Source: Mycobacterium sp. E183 (GTDB lineage Bacteria; Actinomycetota; Actinomycetes; Mycobacteriales; Mycobacteriaceae). From it: DNA of 64,000 bases. Both the position numbers and the translations under genes were made by a program. Where the stretch lies: NCBI RefSeq assembly GCF_001667735.1, contig NZ_LZJN01000160.1:1-64000 (forward strand), written 5' to 3'. The number at the start of each line of letters is the position of its first letter. Within the stretch, counting starts at the first letter, position 1. The notes under the pieces are model-generated. The model was not told the origin of the DNA. It did no database searches and was given only the letters and a program-made list of their open reading frames with translations. Positions 39,235 to 49,622 of the stretch are shown here, in pieces.

Positions 39235-40752
39235 TCACCGCTCGGCGCTCGGGTCGACGGCAGCGACGACCGGCAGGGTGAGGCGGAACTCGGCACCGCC
39301 GTCGCGCGGCACGCACACCAGCTCTCCGCCGTGGGCTCGGGCCAGCGCCCGGGCGATCGGCAGCCCGAGCCCTGCGCCGCCGTGATCTCGGGCGCGGCCG
39401 GCGTCCAGGCGCACCAGGCGCTCGAAGATCCGCTCGCGCTCCTCGTCGGGAATCCCTGGGCCGCTGTCGGTGACAGTCACCGCGGCGGCGCCGTCGTCGC
39501 GCCGGACGTCGATCGTGATGGCGCCTCCGGCCGGTGTGTAGCGGCGTGCGTTGTCGAGCAGATTGGACAGGATCTGCGCGAGCCGGGTGGGGTCCGCGTT
39601 GACGGCGAGGTCGGCCCCGCCGGTGCGGCTGATCGCGAGTTGCGGCGCGAGCATCGCGGCCCGGTCGGCTTCGGCGTCCGCGATCGCGGCCAGGTCGACC
39701 TCGCGGGTGTCCAACGGCAGGCCCGCGTCGATGCGGCTCAGATCGAGCATGTCCGAGACGAGCCGGCCGGCGCGGCGGGCGTCGGACAGCAACAGGCTGG
39801 CCCGGCGGTACTGACCCTGCGCCGCGTCGTCGCCCTGATCCGCGGCGGAGGCGTTGTTGACGAGCTGTTCGGCGGCGACCTGAATCCCGGCGATCGGGGT
39901 CCGCAACTCGTGGGCGGCGTCGACGAGGAAGCGCCGGGTCGCGGTCTCGGCCCGCTGGGCGGCGTCCGCGGCCCGCTGGGCCCGGTTTTCGGAAGCCTCC
40001 AACGCGTCCAGCATCCCGTCGAAAGCGGTTGCGGCGCGCCCCAATTCGGTATCGGCCCGGTCCGGGCGCAGCCGTCGCCCGCGATCGCCCGTCCTGATGT
40101 CGTTCGCCAGCGCCGTCAGCCGGTCCAACGGGCGCAACGCCACCCGACTGACCGCCACCAACAACAGCGCCGCGGTCAGGAGCGTCACCACGCCGGCCCC
40201 GATCATCAGCAGGCGCAGCTGGTGCGTCACCTGGGTGGTTTGCGTCGTGTCGGCGACCAGGATCACCCGGGAGCCATCCGGCAGCGGGCGCACGACGGCC
40301 GTCGCGGTGGCATCCGGCGGGGGCGGCGGGGGCGGCGGCGGCCAGGGTGCAATGCCGGGCGGCGGGAAGTTCGGGCCGGGCGCGAACGGCGGTGGCGGAG
40401 CGAACGGCGGCGGGGGCGGAAAGGGCGGCGGGACAACGGGACCCGCGACGGTATCGGGGCTGATGCCGCGGTCGCCGTACGTTGCGCCGTCGGCGGTGAC
40501 CAGCAGTGCCCGTACGCCGCCGCCGTTGAGTTCGGCGGCCAGCAGGTCGGGTGACGTGTGTGCGACGTCCAGCGCCTCGGCCCGGGATGCCGCGGCGAGG
40601 AGCCGGTCGTGCAGGTTTCTGCGGGCGAGGACGCCCAGGCTGAGGTCGACGGTCACGCCGAGCACCACCAGCAGCAGGGCGAGCAACGCCACCACCACCA
40701 GCGTCACCCGGCGCTGCAGGGACGGGGTCCGAGTCGTGGACGCGGCCGTCAT
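39235..40752 (-). CDS. Sensor histidine kinase with polyproline extracytoplasmic domain
   Basis: The 505-residue kinase has membrane segments at about 17-38 and 180-202, an outer domain of roughly 140 residues whose second half (106-147) is mostly Pro with Phe and Ala, a HAMP region, the phosphoacceptor His281 in DAAHELRTP, the N box LDNARRYTP, and ATP-lid motifs DSGPGIP and GAGLGLPIA. Overall layout resembles TrcS-type mycobacterial kinases. Its ATG overlaps the regulator's stop (ATGA). The polyproline loop is unusual and recalls the proline-rich small proteins encoded on either side. The signal is unknown. Confidence 0.9.
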   Translation of the reverse strand: MTAASTTRTPSLQRRVTLVVVALLALLLVVLGVTVDLSLGVLARRNLHDRLLAAASRAEALDVAHTSPDLLAAELNGGGVRALLVTADGATYGDRGISPDTVAGPVVPPPFPPPPPFAPPPPFAPGPNFPPPGIAPWPPPPPPPPPDATATAVVRPLPDGSRVILVADTTQTTQVTHQLRLLMIGAGVVTLLTAALLLVAVSRVALRPLDRLTALANDIRTGDRGRRLRPDRADTELGRAATAFDGMLDALEASENRAQRAADAAQRAETATRRFLVDAAHELRTPIAGIQVAAEQLVNNASAADQGDDAAQGQYRRASLLLSDARRAGRLVSDMLDLSRIDAGLPLDTREVDLAAIADAEADRAAMLAPQLAISRTGGADLAVNADPTRLAQILSNLLDNARRYTPAGGAITIDVRRDDGAAAVTVTDSGPGIPDEERERIFERLVRLDAGRARDHGGAGLGLPIARALARAHGGELVCVPRDGGAEFRLTLPVVAAVDPSAER

Positions 40753-41462
40753 GATCGCCGCGGCTGCAACCGGTAGCCGATGCCGCGCACGGTGTGCAGG
40801 ATCCGCGGCCCGTGGGCTTCGAGCTTGCGCCGCAATCCACTGATATGCACCTGCACCAGGTTCGGATCGTAGGCGTCGTACCCCCAGACCCCGTTCAGGA
40901 TCTGGCCGGCGCTGACGATGCGGCCGCGCTGTTCCACCAGGAAGGCCAACAGCCGCAGTTCGGTTGCGGTCAGGTCGAGGCGGCTACCACCGCGCGCGGC
41001 CACGCCGGCGTCGGCGTCCAGCATCAGATCCCCGACCTGGACAACCTGCGGCAGCCGTCCGCGCCGGCGCAACACCGCCCCGACGCGCGACACCAGTTCG
41101 GCCAGCTCGAACGGTTTGATCACGTAGTCGTCGGCCCCACCGTCCAACCCGCGCAGCCGATCCTGCAGGCCGTCCCGCGCCGTGATCAAGACGATCCCCA
41201 CGTCGCCCCAGCCGCGGATGACGTCGATCAGGTCGAATCCGTCGCGTCCCGGCAGCATGACGTCGAGCACCACCAGGTCCGGCCGCAGCCCGTCGAGCAC
41301 CTCCTCCAAACCGTCACCGTCACAACGACCCTCGGTGTGATAGCCGATGTCGGTCAGCGCTTCGCTGACCATCTCCCGGATCGTCTCGGAGTCCTCGACC
41401 ACCAGAATCCGCGGCGTGCCGACGCTGAAGTGGCCGGCGGCCGGGCGCGGGCAGTTCGTCAT
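40749..41462 (-). CDS. OmpR/TrcR-family response regulator
   Basis: The 237-residue protein has a receiver domain with phosphoacceptor Asp67 (VVLDVMLPG), acidic pocket VVEDSE at 21-26 and Lys116 (YVIKPFE), then a winged-helix DNA-binding domain with VWGYDAYDPNLVQVHISGLRRKLE and TVRGIGYRL near the C-terminus. The ATG 41462 is six bases after a CACAAT -10-like box, so the transcript may be leaderless; TGGAG also lies just upstream. A direct repeat shared with two neighbouring small-protein promoters precedes the -10, which suggests autoregulation. It pairs with the histidine kinase gene overlapping its end. Confidence 0.92.
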   Translation of the reverse strand: MTNCPRPAAGHFSVGTPRILVVEDSETIREMVSEALTDIGYHTEGRCDGDGLEEVLDGLRPDLVVLDVMLPGRDGFDLIDVIRGWGDVGIVLITARDGLQDRLRGLDGGADDYVIKPFELAELVSRVGAVLRRRGRLPQVVQVGDLMLDADAGVAARGGSRLDLTATELRLLAFLVEQRGRIVSAGQILNGVWGYDAYDPNLVQVHISGLRRKLEAHGPRILHTVRGIGYRLQPRRS

Positions 41463-41468
41463 GACTCC

Positions 41469-41501
41469 ATTGTGAGCGCCGGTGCTGAAACCAACCTGAA
41501 G
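41469..41501 (-). promoter_or_regulatory. Direct repeat and promoter of the two-component operon (site B)
   Basis: Read on the minus strand, CTTCAGG (41501-41495) and TTTCAGC (41490-41484) are 11 bases apart. CACAAT (41474-41469) follows after nine bases as the -10-like box, and the regulator's ATG begins six bases later. The geometry equals that of sites A and C. It supports self-activation of the regulator and a leaderless mRNA. Confidence 0.65.
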
Positions 41502-41685
41502 CCGCCGCGGTGCCCCTTCCGTCCCGGCAGTCCCAGATTTATCAGGAACGCCGGGATGTGACCAGGTGCCCGCCTCTGAGCGACAATCCGCCCTCGGCAG
41601 GGCCATTTCGCGTTTGTCGCTGCGAGGCGGGCACAACGCCGCTGCCCTTCGCTGGTGACAGGAGTGACGGACGGGACCGCAGTTT

Positions 41686-41718
41686 CTTCAGGTCCACTTC
41701 AGATGCGGCCCCTACCGT
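41686..41718 (+). promoter_or_regulatory. Direct repeat and promoter of a small-protein gene (site C)
   Basis: CTTCAGG (41686-41692) and CTTCAGA (41697-41703) are 11 bases apart. TACCGT (41713-41718) follows after nine bases and fits the TANNNT -10 pattern. ATG 41727 begins eight bases later, so this transcript too may be leaderless. It faces away from site B. Confidence 0.62.
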
Positions 41719-41726
41719 CCGAAGCC

Positions 41727-42101
41727 ATGACCACAAACGAGGAGATCGACACCAATCCGCCGCCGCCCCGGCAACCACGTGAACCCCGCCGCTACGCCAC
41801 CGGTGTCGTGGTCGGCGCCGGGGTGGCGGGCGCGCTGATCGGCGCGGTCGGCACCATCGCGGCCATCGCCTTCGCCTGGATCATCAGCGCGGGCCCGCCC
41901 GGTCCGCCGCCGCTGCCGGGTCCGCCGCCGATGATGGGACTGCATCAGGGTCCACCGCCGCCGCCGATGGGTGGGCCCATGCCCGGGGGTTTCGGGTTCG
42001 CGCCGCCACCCGCGCCGCCCGGGCCGCCGCGAGGCTTGGTCCCGCCGCCGGGCGAGGCCTTCCCGCCACCGCCGCCGCCCTCCGCTGCCCCGCACAGCTG
42101 A
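41727..42101 (+). CDS. Small membrane protein with polyproline tail
   Basis: The 124-residue product has a short Pro-rich cytoplasmic head, one membrane segment at about 26-54, and an outer tail of about 70 residues dominated by Pro, Gly, Met and Phe. The basic residues before the segment predict the tail outside. ATG 41727 is chosen over the longer frame to 41655 because the predicted promoter (site C) lies at 41686-41718, inside that extension. It is divergent from the two-component operon and shares its repeat. It may be a partner or accessory sensor of the kinase; this is inference. Confidence 0.75.
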   Translation: MTTNEEIDTNPPPPRQPREPRRYATGVVVGAGVAGALIGAVGTIAAIAFAWIISAGPPGPPPLPGPPPMMGLHQGPPPPPMGGPMPGGFGFAPPPAPPGPPRGLVPPPGEAFPPPPPPSAAPHS

Positions 42102-42200
42102 CCGGCCTGCCGCCGTCGCGATCCGGCGAATCGTGGCGGCGGCAGCCGTCTCGCCAGTAGCGTCTGAAGTCACCGACATCCGACGACCGTGGGGAGCCGC

Positions 42201-42473
42201 ATGACCTCGGACAGCATCGGAACCCGCCGCTTTCCCGCCGGCGTCGCCATCGTCGCCGGGCTGGCCGGCCTGGTACTCGGCGTCCTCGCCACCCTCGCGA
42301 TCACCGGGTTGGTGTGGACGGTCCGGGTTCAGCTTCCCCCGCCGCCATACCCGCCGCCGCTGTCGTCACAGTCGGCGGGCGGAGGCGGGTGCATCTACAC
42401 CTCACCGCCATTGCCGACGTCCGCGCCGGCCGTCGTCCCCGCGCCGCCGTTGCCGCCGGCGCCCCACGCGTAG
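42201..42473 (+). CDS. Small membrane protein with proline-rich tail
   Basis: The 90-residue protein resembles the preceding gene product in layout: a short head, one membrane segment (about 13-38) and an outer Pro/Ser-rich tail with a GGGGC motif near residue 64. GGGGAG lies four bases before ATG 42201. It follows the previous small gene by 99 bases in the same direction and is two bases before the next start, so it is probably part of the same transcript. No repeat of the CTTCAGG kind is complete in front of it. Confidence 0.7.
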   Translation: MTSDSIGTRRFPAGVAIVAGLAGLVLGVLATLAITGLVWTVRVQLPPPPYPPPLSSQSAGGGGCIYTSPPLPTSAPAVVPAPPLPPAPHA

Positions 42474-42475
42474 CG

Positions 42476-42943
42476 GTGCCCTCACTTTCCGAGCTCGCCG
42501 GACGCCTGCTTCGGTCGCACCGACTGGTGCGCGCGCCGATCTGGCTCTTCAAGGCCCGCGCGGGCGCGCTGTTCGGCTCCCGCATGCTGATGCTCGAACA
42601 CACCGGTCGCACCTCGGGCGCGCGGCGCTACGCCGTCCTCGAAGTCGTCGACCACCCCGCCCCGGGCTCCTACGTGGTGGCCTCCGGCTTCGGCCGAAAA
42701 GCGCAGTGGTTCCGCAACATTGAAGCCAATCCGCGGGTGCGGGTCTACACCGGCAGTCGTGCCCCAAGACGAGCCACGGCACGCGTGATGGCCCAGGACG
42801 AGGTGGACCGCGCCCTGGCCGCCTACCGCAGCCGTCACCCGAAAGCGTGGGAGCGGATGCGGCCCGTGCTGGAGGACACGCTCGGCGCGTCGATCACCGA
42901 CACCGGCGCCCCGCTGCCGTTGGTCGAGCTGCGCCTCGACTAG
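42476..42943 (+). CDS. Deazaflavin (F420)-dependent nitroreductase-family protein
   Basis: The 155-residue protein has the split-barrel Ddn-family pattern: LMLEHTGRTSGARRYAVLEVV near residue 40, VVASGFGRKAQWFRNIEANPRVRV near 70-95. In mycobacteria such proteins bind F420 and reduce quinones, nitroimidazoles or other compounds, often at the membrane. GTG 42476 lies two bases after the preceding stop, which implies coupling; the longer frame to 42314 lies within that gene. Length is normal. The exact substrate is not predictable. Its end overlaps the convergent DoxX-like gene by four bases. Confidence 0.83.
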   Translation: MPSLSELAGRLLRSHRLVRAPIWLFKARAGALFGSRMLMLEHTGRTSGARRYAVLEVVDHPAPGSYVVASGFGRKAQWFRNIEANPRVRVYTGSRAPRRATARVMAQDEVDRALAAYRSRHPKAWERMRPVLEDTLGASITDTGAPLPLVELRLD

Positions 42944-43296
42944 GCGCGGTCGGGACCCTTCGCCGTCATCACGGCGAAGGTCACCAGGAACGCCGCCGCC
43001 GGAAGCGCGTTGGCGACCTTGTCCCGGACCCGGATGTGCGCGCCGAGCGCCAAGACGAAATAGAGCGTCAACATCGCGGTGGTTAGCCTCGCCAGCGCGG
43101 GGAAACGGGTGACCGACAGCAAGCCCACCGCGGCGGCCGCCTTCACCACCGGCAGCACGGGCCGAACGTTTTCCGGCAGCCCGACGTCATCCAGAACCTT
43201 TTTGATCGGGGCCACCTGGACGCCGCACAACACCGCGTCGACTGCATGGAACGCGCCTAGCGCGACGTACGTCTTCGGCGACGTGAAAACGCTCAT
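42940..43296 (-). CDS. DoxX-like small membrane protein
   Basis: The 118-residue product has about four hydrophobic segments and a DoxX-like pattern (GAFHAVDAVLCGVQVAPIKKVL near residue 15, PVVKAAAAVGLLSV near 50). Family members are linked to redox or thiol stress in mycobacteria, but this subgroup has no assigned function. Its ATG lies nine bases after the stop of the SPFH-domain gene upstream, so it may be the last gene of that leftward run. It converges with the F420-type gene. Confidence 0.78.
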   Translation of the reverse strand: MSVFTSPKTYVALGAFHAVDAVLCGVQVAPIKKVLDDVGLPENVRPVLPVVKAAAAVGLLSVTRFPALARLTTAMLTLYFVLALGAHIRVRDKVANALPAAAFLVTFAVMTAKGPDRA

Positions 43297-43305
43297 GGAG
43301 CAATC

Positions 43306-44451
43306 CTATTGGGTCAATTGCGGCGGTGCCCCCGGCATAGTGCCATCCACCGGCTGGCGGGCGCTCGCCTCGGCCTTGGCCACCGCCTGCGCGATCGCGG
43401 GATCGGTTTCGGTGGAGAACCAGTCGGCGACGTCGGCGTCATCGTCGGCGCTGTGCTTGGGTGCGTCCTCGACCGGTGACGGCTGGAATCTGAACACGCC
43501 GTCCTCGCCGGGGGTACCCAGGAGTTTGGTGAATCCCTGCAACGCCGCGCTGAAGTCGCTGGGCACCACCCAGACCTTGTTGGCGTCACCGCGCGCCATC
43601 TCCGGCAGCGTCTGCAGGTACTGGTAGGCCAGCATCTCCGGGGTGGGCCTGCCGGCCTTGATCGCGGCGAAGGTCTTCTCGATGGCCTTGGCCTGCCCCT
43701 GCGCCCGCAGGTAAGCCGCGGCGCGCTCACCCTGGGCCCGCAGCATCCGGGACTGCCGGTCGGCCTCGGCGGCCAGGATCGCGGCCTGTTTGGCGCCCTC
43801 AGCCGCCAGGATCTGCGCCTGCTTGGCGCCCTCGGCCTGTGTGATCGCGGCCTGCCGGTTCCCTTCGGCGGTCAGGATCATCGCCCGCTTCTCACGGTCG
43901 GCCTTCATCTGCTTTTCCATCGAGGCCTGGATCGACGGCGGCGGGTCGATGCTGCGCAGCTCGACCCGCGCGACCCGCAGGCCCCAGCGGCCGGTCGCCT
44001 CGTCGAGGACGCCGCGCAGCTGGCCGTTGATCATGTCGCGGGAGGTAAGCGTCTGCTCGAGCGTCATCCCGCCGACCACGTTGCGCAGGGTGGTGGTGGT
44101 GAGCTGCTCGACGCCGACGATGTAGTTGCTGATCTCGTAGACGGCGGCCTGCGGGACGGTGACCTGGAAGTAGACCACGGTGTCGATGTTCAGCGTCAGG
44201 TTGTCCTCGGTGATGACCGGCTGCGGCGGGAACGACACCACCCGCTCACGCAGGTCCACCCGGGCGCGCACCCGGTCGATGAACGGGACCAACAGCGTCA
44301 GCTGACCGCTGACCGTCCGGCTATATCGCCCCAGCCGCTCGATCACCGCGGCCTCGGCCTGCGGTATCAGGGCGACCGACTTGGCCACCACGATTATGGC
44401 GAATATCACCAGGACGGCTAACAACACCAAACCAGCAACCGCACCTTGCAC
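43306..44451 (-). CDS. SPFH/Band 7 membrane protein (Rv1488-like)
   Basis: The 381-residue protein has one N-terminal membrane segment, a stomatin/prohibitin (SPFH) domain from VPQAEAAVIERLGRY-type sequence near residue 30 to about 200, and a long Ala/Glu/Gln-rich coiled coil (about 190-270). It matches Rv1488. Such proteins form membrane rings with NfeD partners and affect protease access or membrane organisation; the NfeD gene lies 36 bases upstream. The stop-proximal region is acidic and low in complexity. Confidence 0.91.
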   Translation of the reverse strand: MQGAVAGLVLLAVLVIFAIIVVAKSVALIPQAEAAVIERLGRYSRTVSGQLTLLVPFIDRVRARVDLRERVVSFPPQPVITEDNLTLNIDTVVYFQVTVPQAAVYEISNYIVGVEQLTTTTLRNVVGGMTLEQTLTSRDMINGQLRGVLDEATGRWGLRVARVELRSIDPPPSIQASMEKQMKADREKRAMILTAEGNRQAAITQAEGAKQAQILAAEGAKQAAILAAEADRQSRMLRAQGERAAAYLRAQGQAKAIEKTFAAIKAGRPTPEMLAYQYLQTLPEMARGDANKVWVVPSDFSAALQGFTKLLGTPGEDGVFRFQPSPVEDAPKHSADDDADVADWFSTETDPAIAQAVAKAEASARQPVDGTMPGAPPQLTQ

Positions 44452-44487
44452 GGGAGTTCCTCTCTCTCACAGCGTCTCTCGCATCCG

Positions 44488-44925
44488 TTATGGATTGCTC
44501 CTGAAGACGACCGCCGTGGCGCCATCGATCTGCAGGACGGTCACCGACTCCCCCGGTTCGTAGACATCGCCCTCGTTGAGCGGACGCGCCGTCCACACCT
44601 CGCCGTCGAGCTTCACCTGACCCTCGTCGCGGCCGATCCGCTCGAGCACCAGGGCCTTCTTGCCCTCCAGCGCCTCGATACCCAGCCGCGGCGCGTGCGC
44701 CGGTGTCAGCCGCCGCCGCAGCGCAGGGCGCACCAGCACCAACAGCAGGACGGAGACGATGAGGAACACCGTGCCGTTCGCCCAGCCGGGCCAGTCCGTC
44801 AGCCAACTTGTGATTGCCGCCGCCAGCGCCCCGCCGCCGAGCATCACCAAAAACATATGGCCGGTGAGCGCCTCCGCACCGGCAAGCACCAGCGCGAATA
44901 TTAGCCAAAGCACCGCAGCGTGCAT
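44488..44925 (-). CDS. NfeD-like membrane protein (Rv1487-like)
   Basis: The 145-residue protein has three or four membrane segments in its first 80 residues and a C-terminal OB-fold ([22 protein letters not shown] near residue 90), as in NfeD1b proteins that pair with SPFH partners. It corresponds to Rv1487 in length and order. ATG 44925 lies six bases after a TATTCT -10-like box, so the start is probably leaderless; the open frame reaches 44967. It is divergent from the Rv1486c-like gene. Confidence 0.88.
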   Translation of the reverse strand: MHAAVLWLIFALVLAGAEALTGHMFLVMLGGGALAAAITSWLTDWPGWANGTVFLIVSVLLLVLVRPALRRRLTPAHAPRLGIEALEGKKALVLERIGRDEGQVKLDGEVWTARPLNEGDVYEPGESVTVLQIDGATAVVFRSNP

Positions 44926-44931
44926 GCGGTC

Positions 44932-44974
44932 AGAATACGCGTGATCCGCCTTTGCCGGGCAAAACAACTACACT
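44932..44974. promoter_or_regulatory. Compact divergent promoter pair
   Basis: On the minus strand TATTCT (44937-44932) lies six bases before ATG 44925. On the plus strand TACACT (44969-44974) lies eight bases before GTG 44983. Both fit the TANNNT -10 pattern and would place transcription starts at the start codons. No clear -35 boxes are seen. Confidence 0.55.
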
Positions 44975-44982
44975 GCGGAATC

Positions 44983-45909
44983 GTGTGGTGTCCCAGTGTC
45001 TCGCTGTCCCTGTGGGCCAATGCCTGGCTCGCGGGCAAGGCCGCGCCCGACGACGTGTTGGACGCGTTATCGGTATGGGCTCCAAAGCAATCGGTCACCG
45101 CGTATGATGCGGTCGCCGCCGGCCACACCGGGCTGCCGTGGCCGGATGTGAACGACGCCGGGACGGTGACGCTGCTGCAGACGCTGCGCGCCGCGGTCGG
45201 CCGATCGACACCCTCCGCGGACGGCGCGGGGCGGCTGCTCGGAACCATCAATGTGCTTTTGCCCGTGCCCGGCGATGTGCGCGGGCTTGCCCCGGGGACG
45301 CAGTTCGAGCGCGACGCCCTGGCCGCCGGCGAAGCGATCATCGTCGCCAATCCCAACGATTCCGCCACCGCCGTCGGGCTGGTCCCCGAGTTCTCCTACG
45401 ACGAAGACGCGGCGGACTTCCCGGAATTGTGCGCGCTGTCCTGGACCGTGTACTCGCTGCCCGGTGCGCCGGTGCTCGACCACCACGAGCTCGGGGACGC
45501 CGAATACACGCTGCGGTCCGCGGTCCGATCGGCCGCCGACGCGCTCGGCGCGATCGGCCTCGGATCGGCCGCGGCCGACGTCGAGGATCCGCGCGGACTC
45601 GTCGAGCAGTTGCTGGAATCCGCACGGCAACACCGGATTCCCGACCATGCGCCGTCCCGCGCGTTGCGGGTGCTGGAGAACGCCGCCCACGTTGACGCCA
45701 TCATCGCGGTCAGCGCCGGACTGAGCCGCTCCCCCGACTCGCCGGATCGGTTCACCGCGCCGGTGGTCGCCGTTCCGGAACCGTTCGGCACGCAATCGTC
45801 TTCGGAGGCACGCATCGCCAGTGACGCGCTGCGGCCGTTGACCGCCGTCGTGCGGTCGGCGCGAATGGCCGCCGTCACCGCGATCCTGCACTCCGCGTGG
45901 GCTGACTAG
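44983..45909 (+). CDS. Conserved mycobacterial protein of unknown function (Rv1486c-like)
   Basis: The 308-residue product has no recognised domain. It is rich in Ala and Asp, without membrane segments or signal peptide, and lies where M. tuberculosis has Rv1486c, which is similar in length. GTG 44983 is preferred because a TACACT -10 box precedes it by eight bases; the longer frame to 44920 would run through the promoter. The stop overlaps the ferrochelatase stop by four bases on the opposite strand. Confidence 0.8.
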   Translation: MWCPSVSLSLWANAWLAGKAAPDDVLDALSVWAPKQSVTAYDAVAAGHTGLPWPDVNDAGTVTLLQTLRAAVGRSTPSADGAGRLLGTINVLLPVPGDVRGLAPGTQFERDALAAGEAIIVANPNDSATAVGLVPEFSYDEDAADFPELCALSWTVYSLPGAPVLDHHELGDAEYTLRSAVRSAADALGAIGLGSAAADVEDPRGLVEQLLESARQHRIPDHAPSRALRVLENAAHVDAIIAVSAGLSRSPDSPDRFTAPVVAVPEPFGTQSSSEARIASDALRPLTAVVRSARMAAVTAILHSAWAD

Positions 45910-46916
45910 CCGGCTTCGGCCGCGGCGCAGTGCGGCGGACGGCACGGCGCGCCGTCGACGCTGGCGAGACAACCGGGCACCGGGTCGGGGCCGGTCACCC
46001 TGGTGGGGGCGCGGCCGGTGCGCAGCTCGTCGATCAAATCGGCTGCGAGCCGGGCGAATCGGCGATCTGCGTTGGGTGTGGCGGCCCGGGCGAACGCCAG
46101 ACCCGCCGCCTCGGCCTGGGATCGCAATTCCTCGTCGAGATCCCAAACCACCTCGATGTGGTCGGCGACGAACCCGATCGGGCAGACGACGACGGCCGTC
46201 GTGCCCGAGGCGGCCAGCGCCGCGAGATGGTCCTCGACGCTGGGCTCCAGCCACGGCACCTGCGGCGGCCCGGACCGCGATTGCCACGCGAGATCGAAGT
46301 CGGCGTAGTTGGCCGCGGCGGCGACCAGCCTTGCGGCGTAGGCGACTTGGCGACTGTAGAGCCTGGGGCCGAGGCGCTGGTCGGCGGCCACCGGCACCGA
46401 ATGCGCGGTGAACGCCAGGCGGGCGCCCTCGGGCACCGTCCGCGCTGCGGCCGCGACGGTGCCGGCGAACATCTCGACGAACAGCGGGTGGTCGAAGTAC
46501 GGGCGCAGCTTGACCAGCTCGGGCGCGTCCGGCCCGGCGGCCCGCCGCGCCCGGGCGATGTCCTCGGTGTACTGCGTGCAGCTGGAGTAGCCGCTCCACG
46601 CCGACGTGGTGAACACCGCGGCACGGCGAACCCCGTTGTCCCGCATGGTCGCAACGGTGTCTTCGACGTAGGGTTCCCAGTTGCGGTTGCCGAAGTAAAT
46701 GGGCAGGTCCAGTTCCGCCCGCAGCTCGCCGATCAGGGCGCGGTTGATGCCGTTGATCGGTGACACCCCGCCGAAATGCAGGTAGTGCTGGGCGACGTCG
46801 TCGAGGCGTTCGGGCGGCACGTTGCGGCCGCGGGTGACGTTTTCCAGGAACGGCCGTACCTGCTCGGGGCCCTCCGGCCCGCCGAAGGACAGCAGCAGGA
46901 CGGCGTCGAATTCCAT
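45906..46916 (-). CDS. hemH: Ferrochelatase
   Basis: The 336-residue enzyme inserts iron into the porphyrin ring in the last part of haem synthesis (coproporphyrin ferrochelatase in actinobacteria). It begins [14 protein letters not shown], has [15 protein letters not shown] near residue 75, the conserved FTAHSVPV with the catalytic His near 168, and [21 protein letters not shown] near 245 with the second metal-side His and Glu. It corresponds to Rv1485 (also called hemZ). Its start lies six bases after the inhA stop, so it is the third gene of the fabG1-inhA operon. Confidence 0.95.
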   Translation of the reverse strand: MEFDAVLLLSFGGPEGPEQVRPFLENVTRGRNVPPERLDDVAQHYLHFGGVSPINGINRALIGELRAELDLPIYFGNRNWEPYVEDTVATMRDNGVRRAAVFTTSAWSGYSSCTQYTEDIARARRAAGPDAPELVKLRPYFDHPLFVEMFAGTVAAAARTVPEGARLAFTAHSVPVAADQRLGPRLYSRQVAYAARLVAAAANYADFDLAWQSRSGPPQVPWLEPSVEDHLAALAASGTTAVVVCPIGFVADHIEVVWDLDEELRSQAEAAGLAFARAATPNADRRFARLAADLIDELRTGRAPTRVTGPDPVPGCLASVDGAPCRPPHCAAAEAG

Positions 46917-46922
46917 TGGCGA

Positions 46923-48546
<1,624 letters not shown>

Positions 48547-48698
48547 GCGCCTTGCCGTGGTCGCCCCGAAATCGCCCCGGGCTGAAATGTCCCTCCTACC
48601 AGGCCGCGGTCGTAACGCTGTGGCGAGATATCGAACGAAAATCCGCCACCACGTTACGACCGCCTCGACTTGTCGGTGTGACTCAGCACACTTTCGCC

Positions 48699-49622
48699 AT
48701 GACGGATCCTTTCGTGGGCAGTGAAGCCCGCGCCGCGCGGCTGGTGACTCGCCATGAGCTCCGAACTCGGTACATTGCGCTGCACCGGGACGTCTACATG
48801 CCCAGAGATACGGAATTGACCGCTGTGTTGCGCGCCAAGGCGTCCTGGCTGCGATCGCGGCGACGAGGCATCCTGGCAGGCTTCTCGGCCGCCGCGCTCC
48901 ATGGTGCTCGCTGGATCGACCCGGCGCGACCTGCCGAGATCATCGATTGCAACCGCCGACGGGCCGCGGGAGTGCGGGTCTGGGAAGAGCGCGTCGGAGC
49001 CGACGAGATCACGGTCGTCGACGGGATGCGTGTCACTACGCCGGCCCGTACGGCCCTTGACCTGGCGAAGCGCCATCCGAAGGAAACCGCGGTCGCCGCC
49101 ATCGATGCCCTCGTGCAGGCGACCGACCTGAAGCTGGCCGACGTCGAGCCCCTACTCGAGCGGTATCGGGGGCGCCGGGGAATGAAAGCTGCTCGCCTCG
49201 CCCTCGGACTCGTCGACGGTGGGGCGCAATCGCCCAAGGAGACCTGGTTGCGGCTGCTGTTGATTGTGGCCGGGTTTCCGGCTCCGCAGACACAGATCCC
49301 TGTGCTCAACGAATGGGGCTGCGTCGTGGCGTATTTGGACATGGGCTGGGACGACAGCAAGGTCGCTGTCGAGTATGACGGCGATCAGCATCGCTCGAGT
49401 CGCTATCAATACGTCAAGGACGTCCGCCGGCTGGAGATGCTCGAGCGTCACGGGTGGATTGTCGTCAGAGTCATCGCCGAACATCACCGCGACGAAATAA
49501 TCCGCCGGGTCAGCGAGGCGCGCTTCGCGAATGTAACCACACTGCGAAAATCCGGGCCGGCAATCGCAGCCAGCTTACGCTCGCGGGCTGGAACCCTAAT
49601 TACGTCGGCAGGCGGCGGTTGA
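48699..49622 (+). CDS. AbiEi-like/DUF559-type protein with Vsr-like nuclease fold (Rv1482c region)
   Basis: The 307-residue protein has an N-terminal winged-helix-like part with a DVYMPR segment near residue 28 (AbiEi antitoxin-like), and a C-terminal PD-(D/E)xK-like part with [11 protein letters not shown] near 225 and [15 protein letters not shown], as in Vsr/DUF559 nucleases. Lone genes of this type are frequent in mycobacteria and no partner toxin lies next to it. Start ATG 48699 is taken; GTG 48678 is possible. It is divergent from fabG1 and its end overlaps the VWA gene by 23 bases. Function unknown. Confidence 0.78.
   Translation: MTDPFVGSEARAARLVTRHELRTRYIALHRDVYMPRDTELTAVLRAKASWLRSRRRGILAGFSAAALHGARWIDPARPAEIIDCNRRRAAGVRVWEERVGADEITVVDGMRVTTPARTALDLAKRHPKETAVAAIDALVQATDLKLADVEPLLERYRGRRGMKAARLALGLVDGGAQSPKETWLRLLLIVAGFPAPQTQIPVLNEWGCVVAYLDMGWDDSKVAVEYDGDQHRSSRYQYVKDVRRLEMLERHGWIVVRVIAEHHRDEIIRRVSEARFANVTTLRKSGPAIAASLRSRAGTLITSAGGG

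Noticed and set aside
48699..49622. Toxin-antitoxin pair around the AbiEi-like gene
   Set aside because: The neighbours are fabG1 and the VWA gene; no AbiEii-type nucleotidyltransferase toxin is adjacent.
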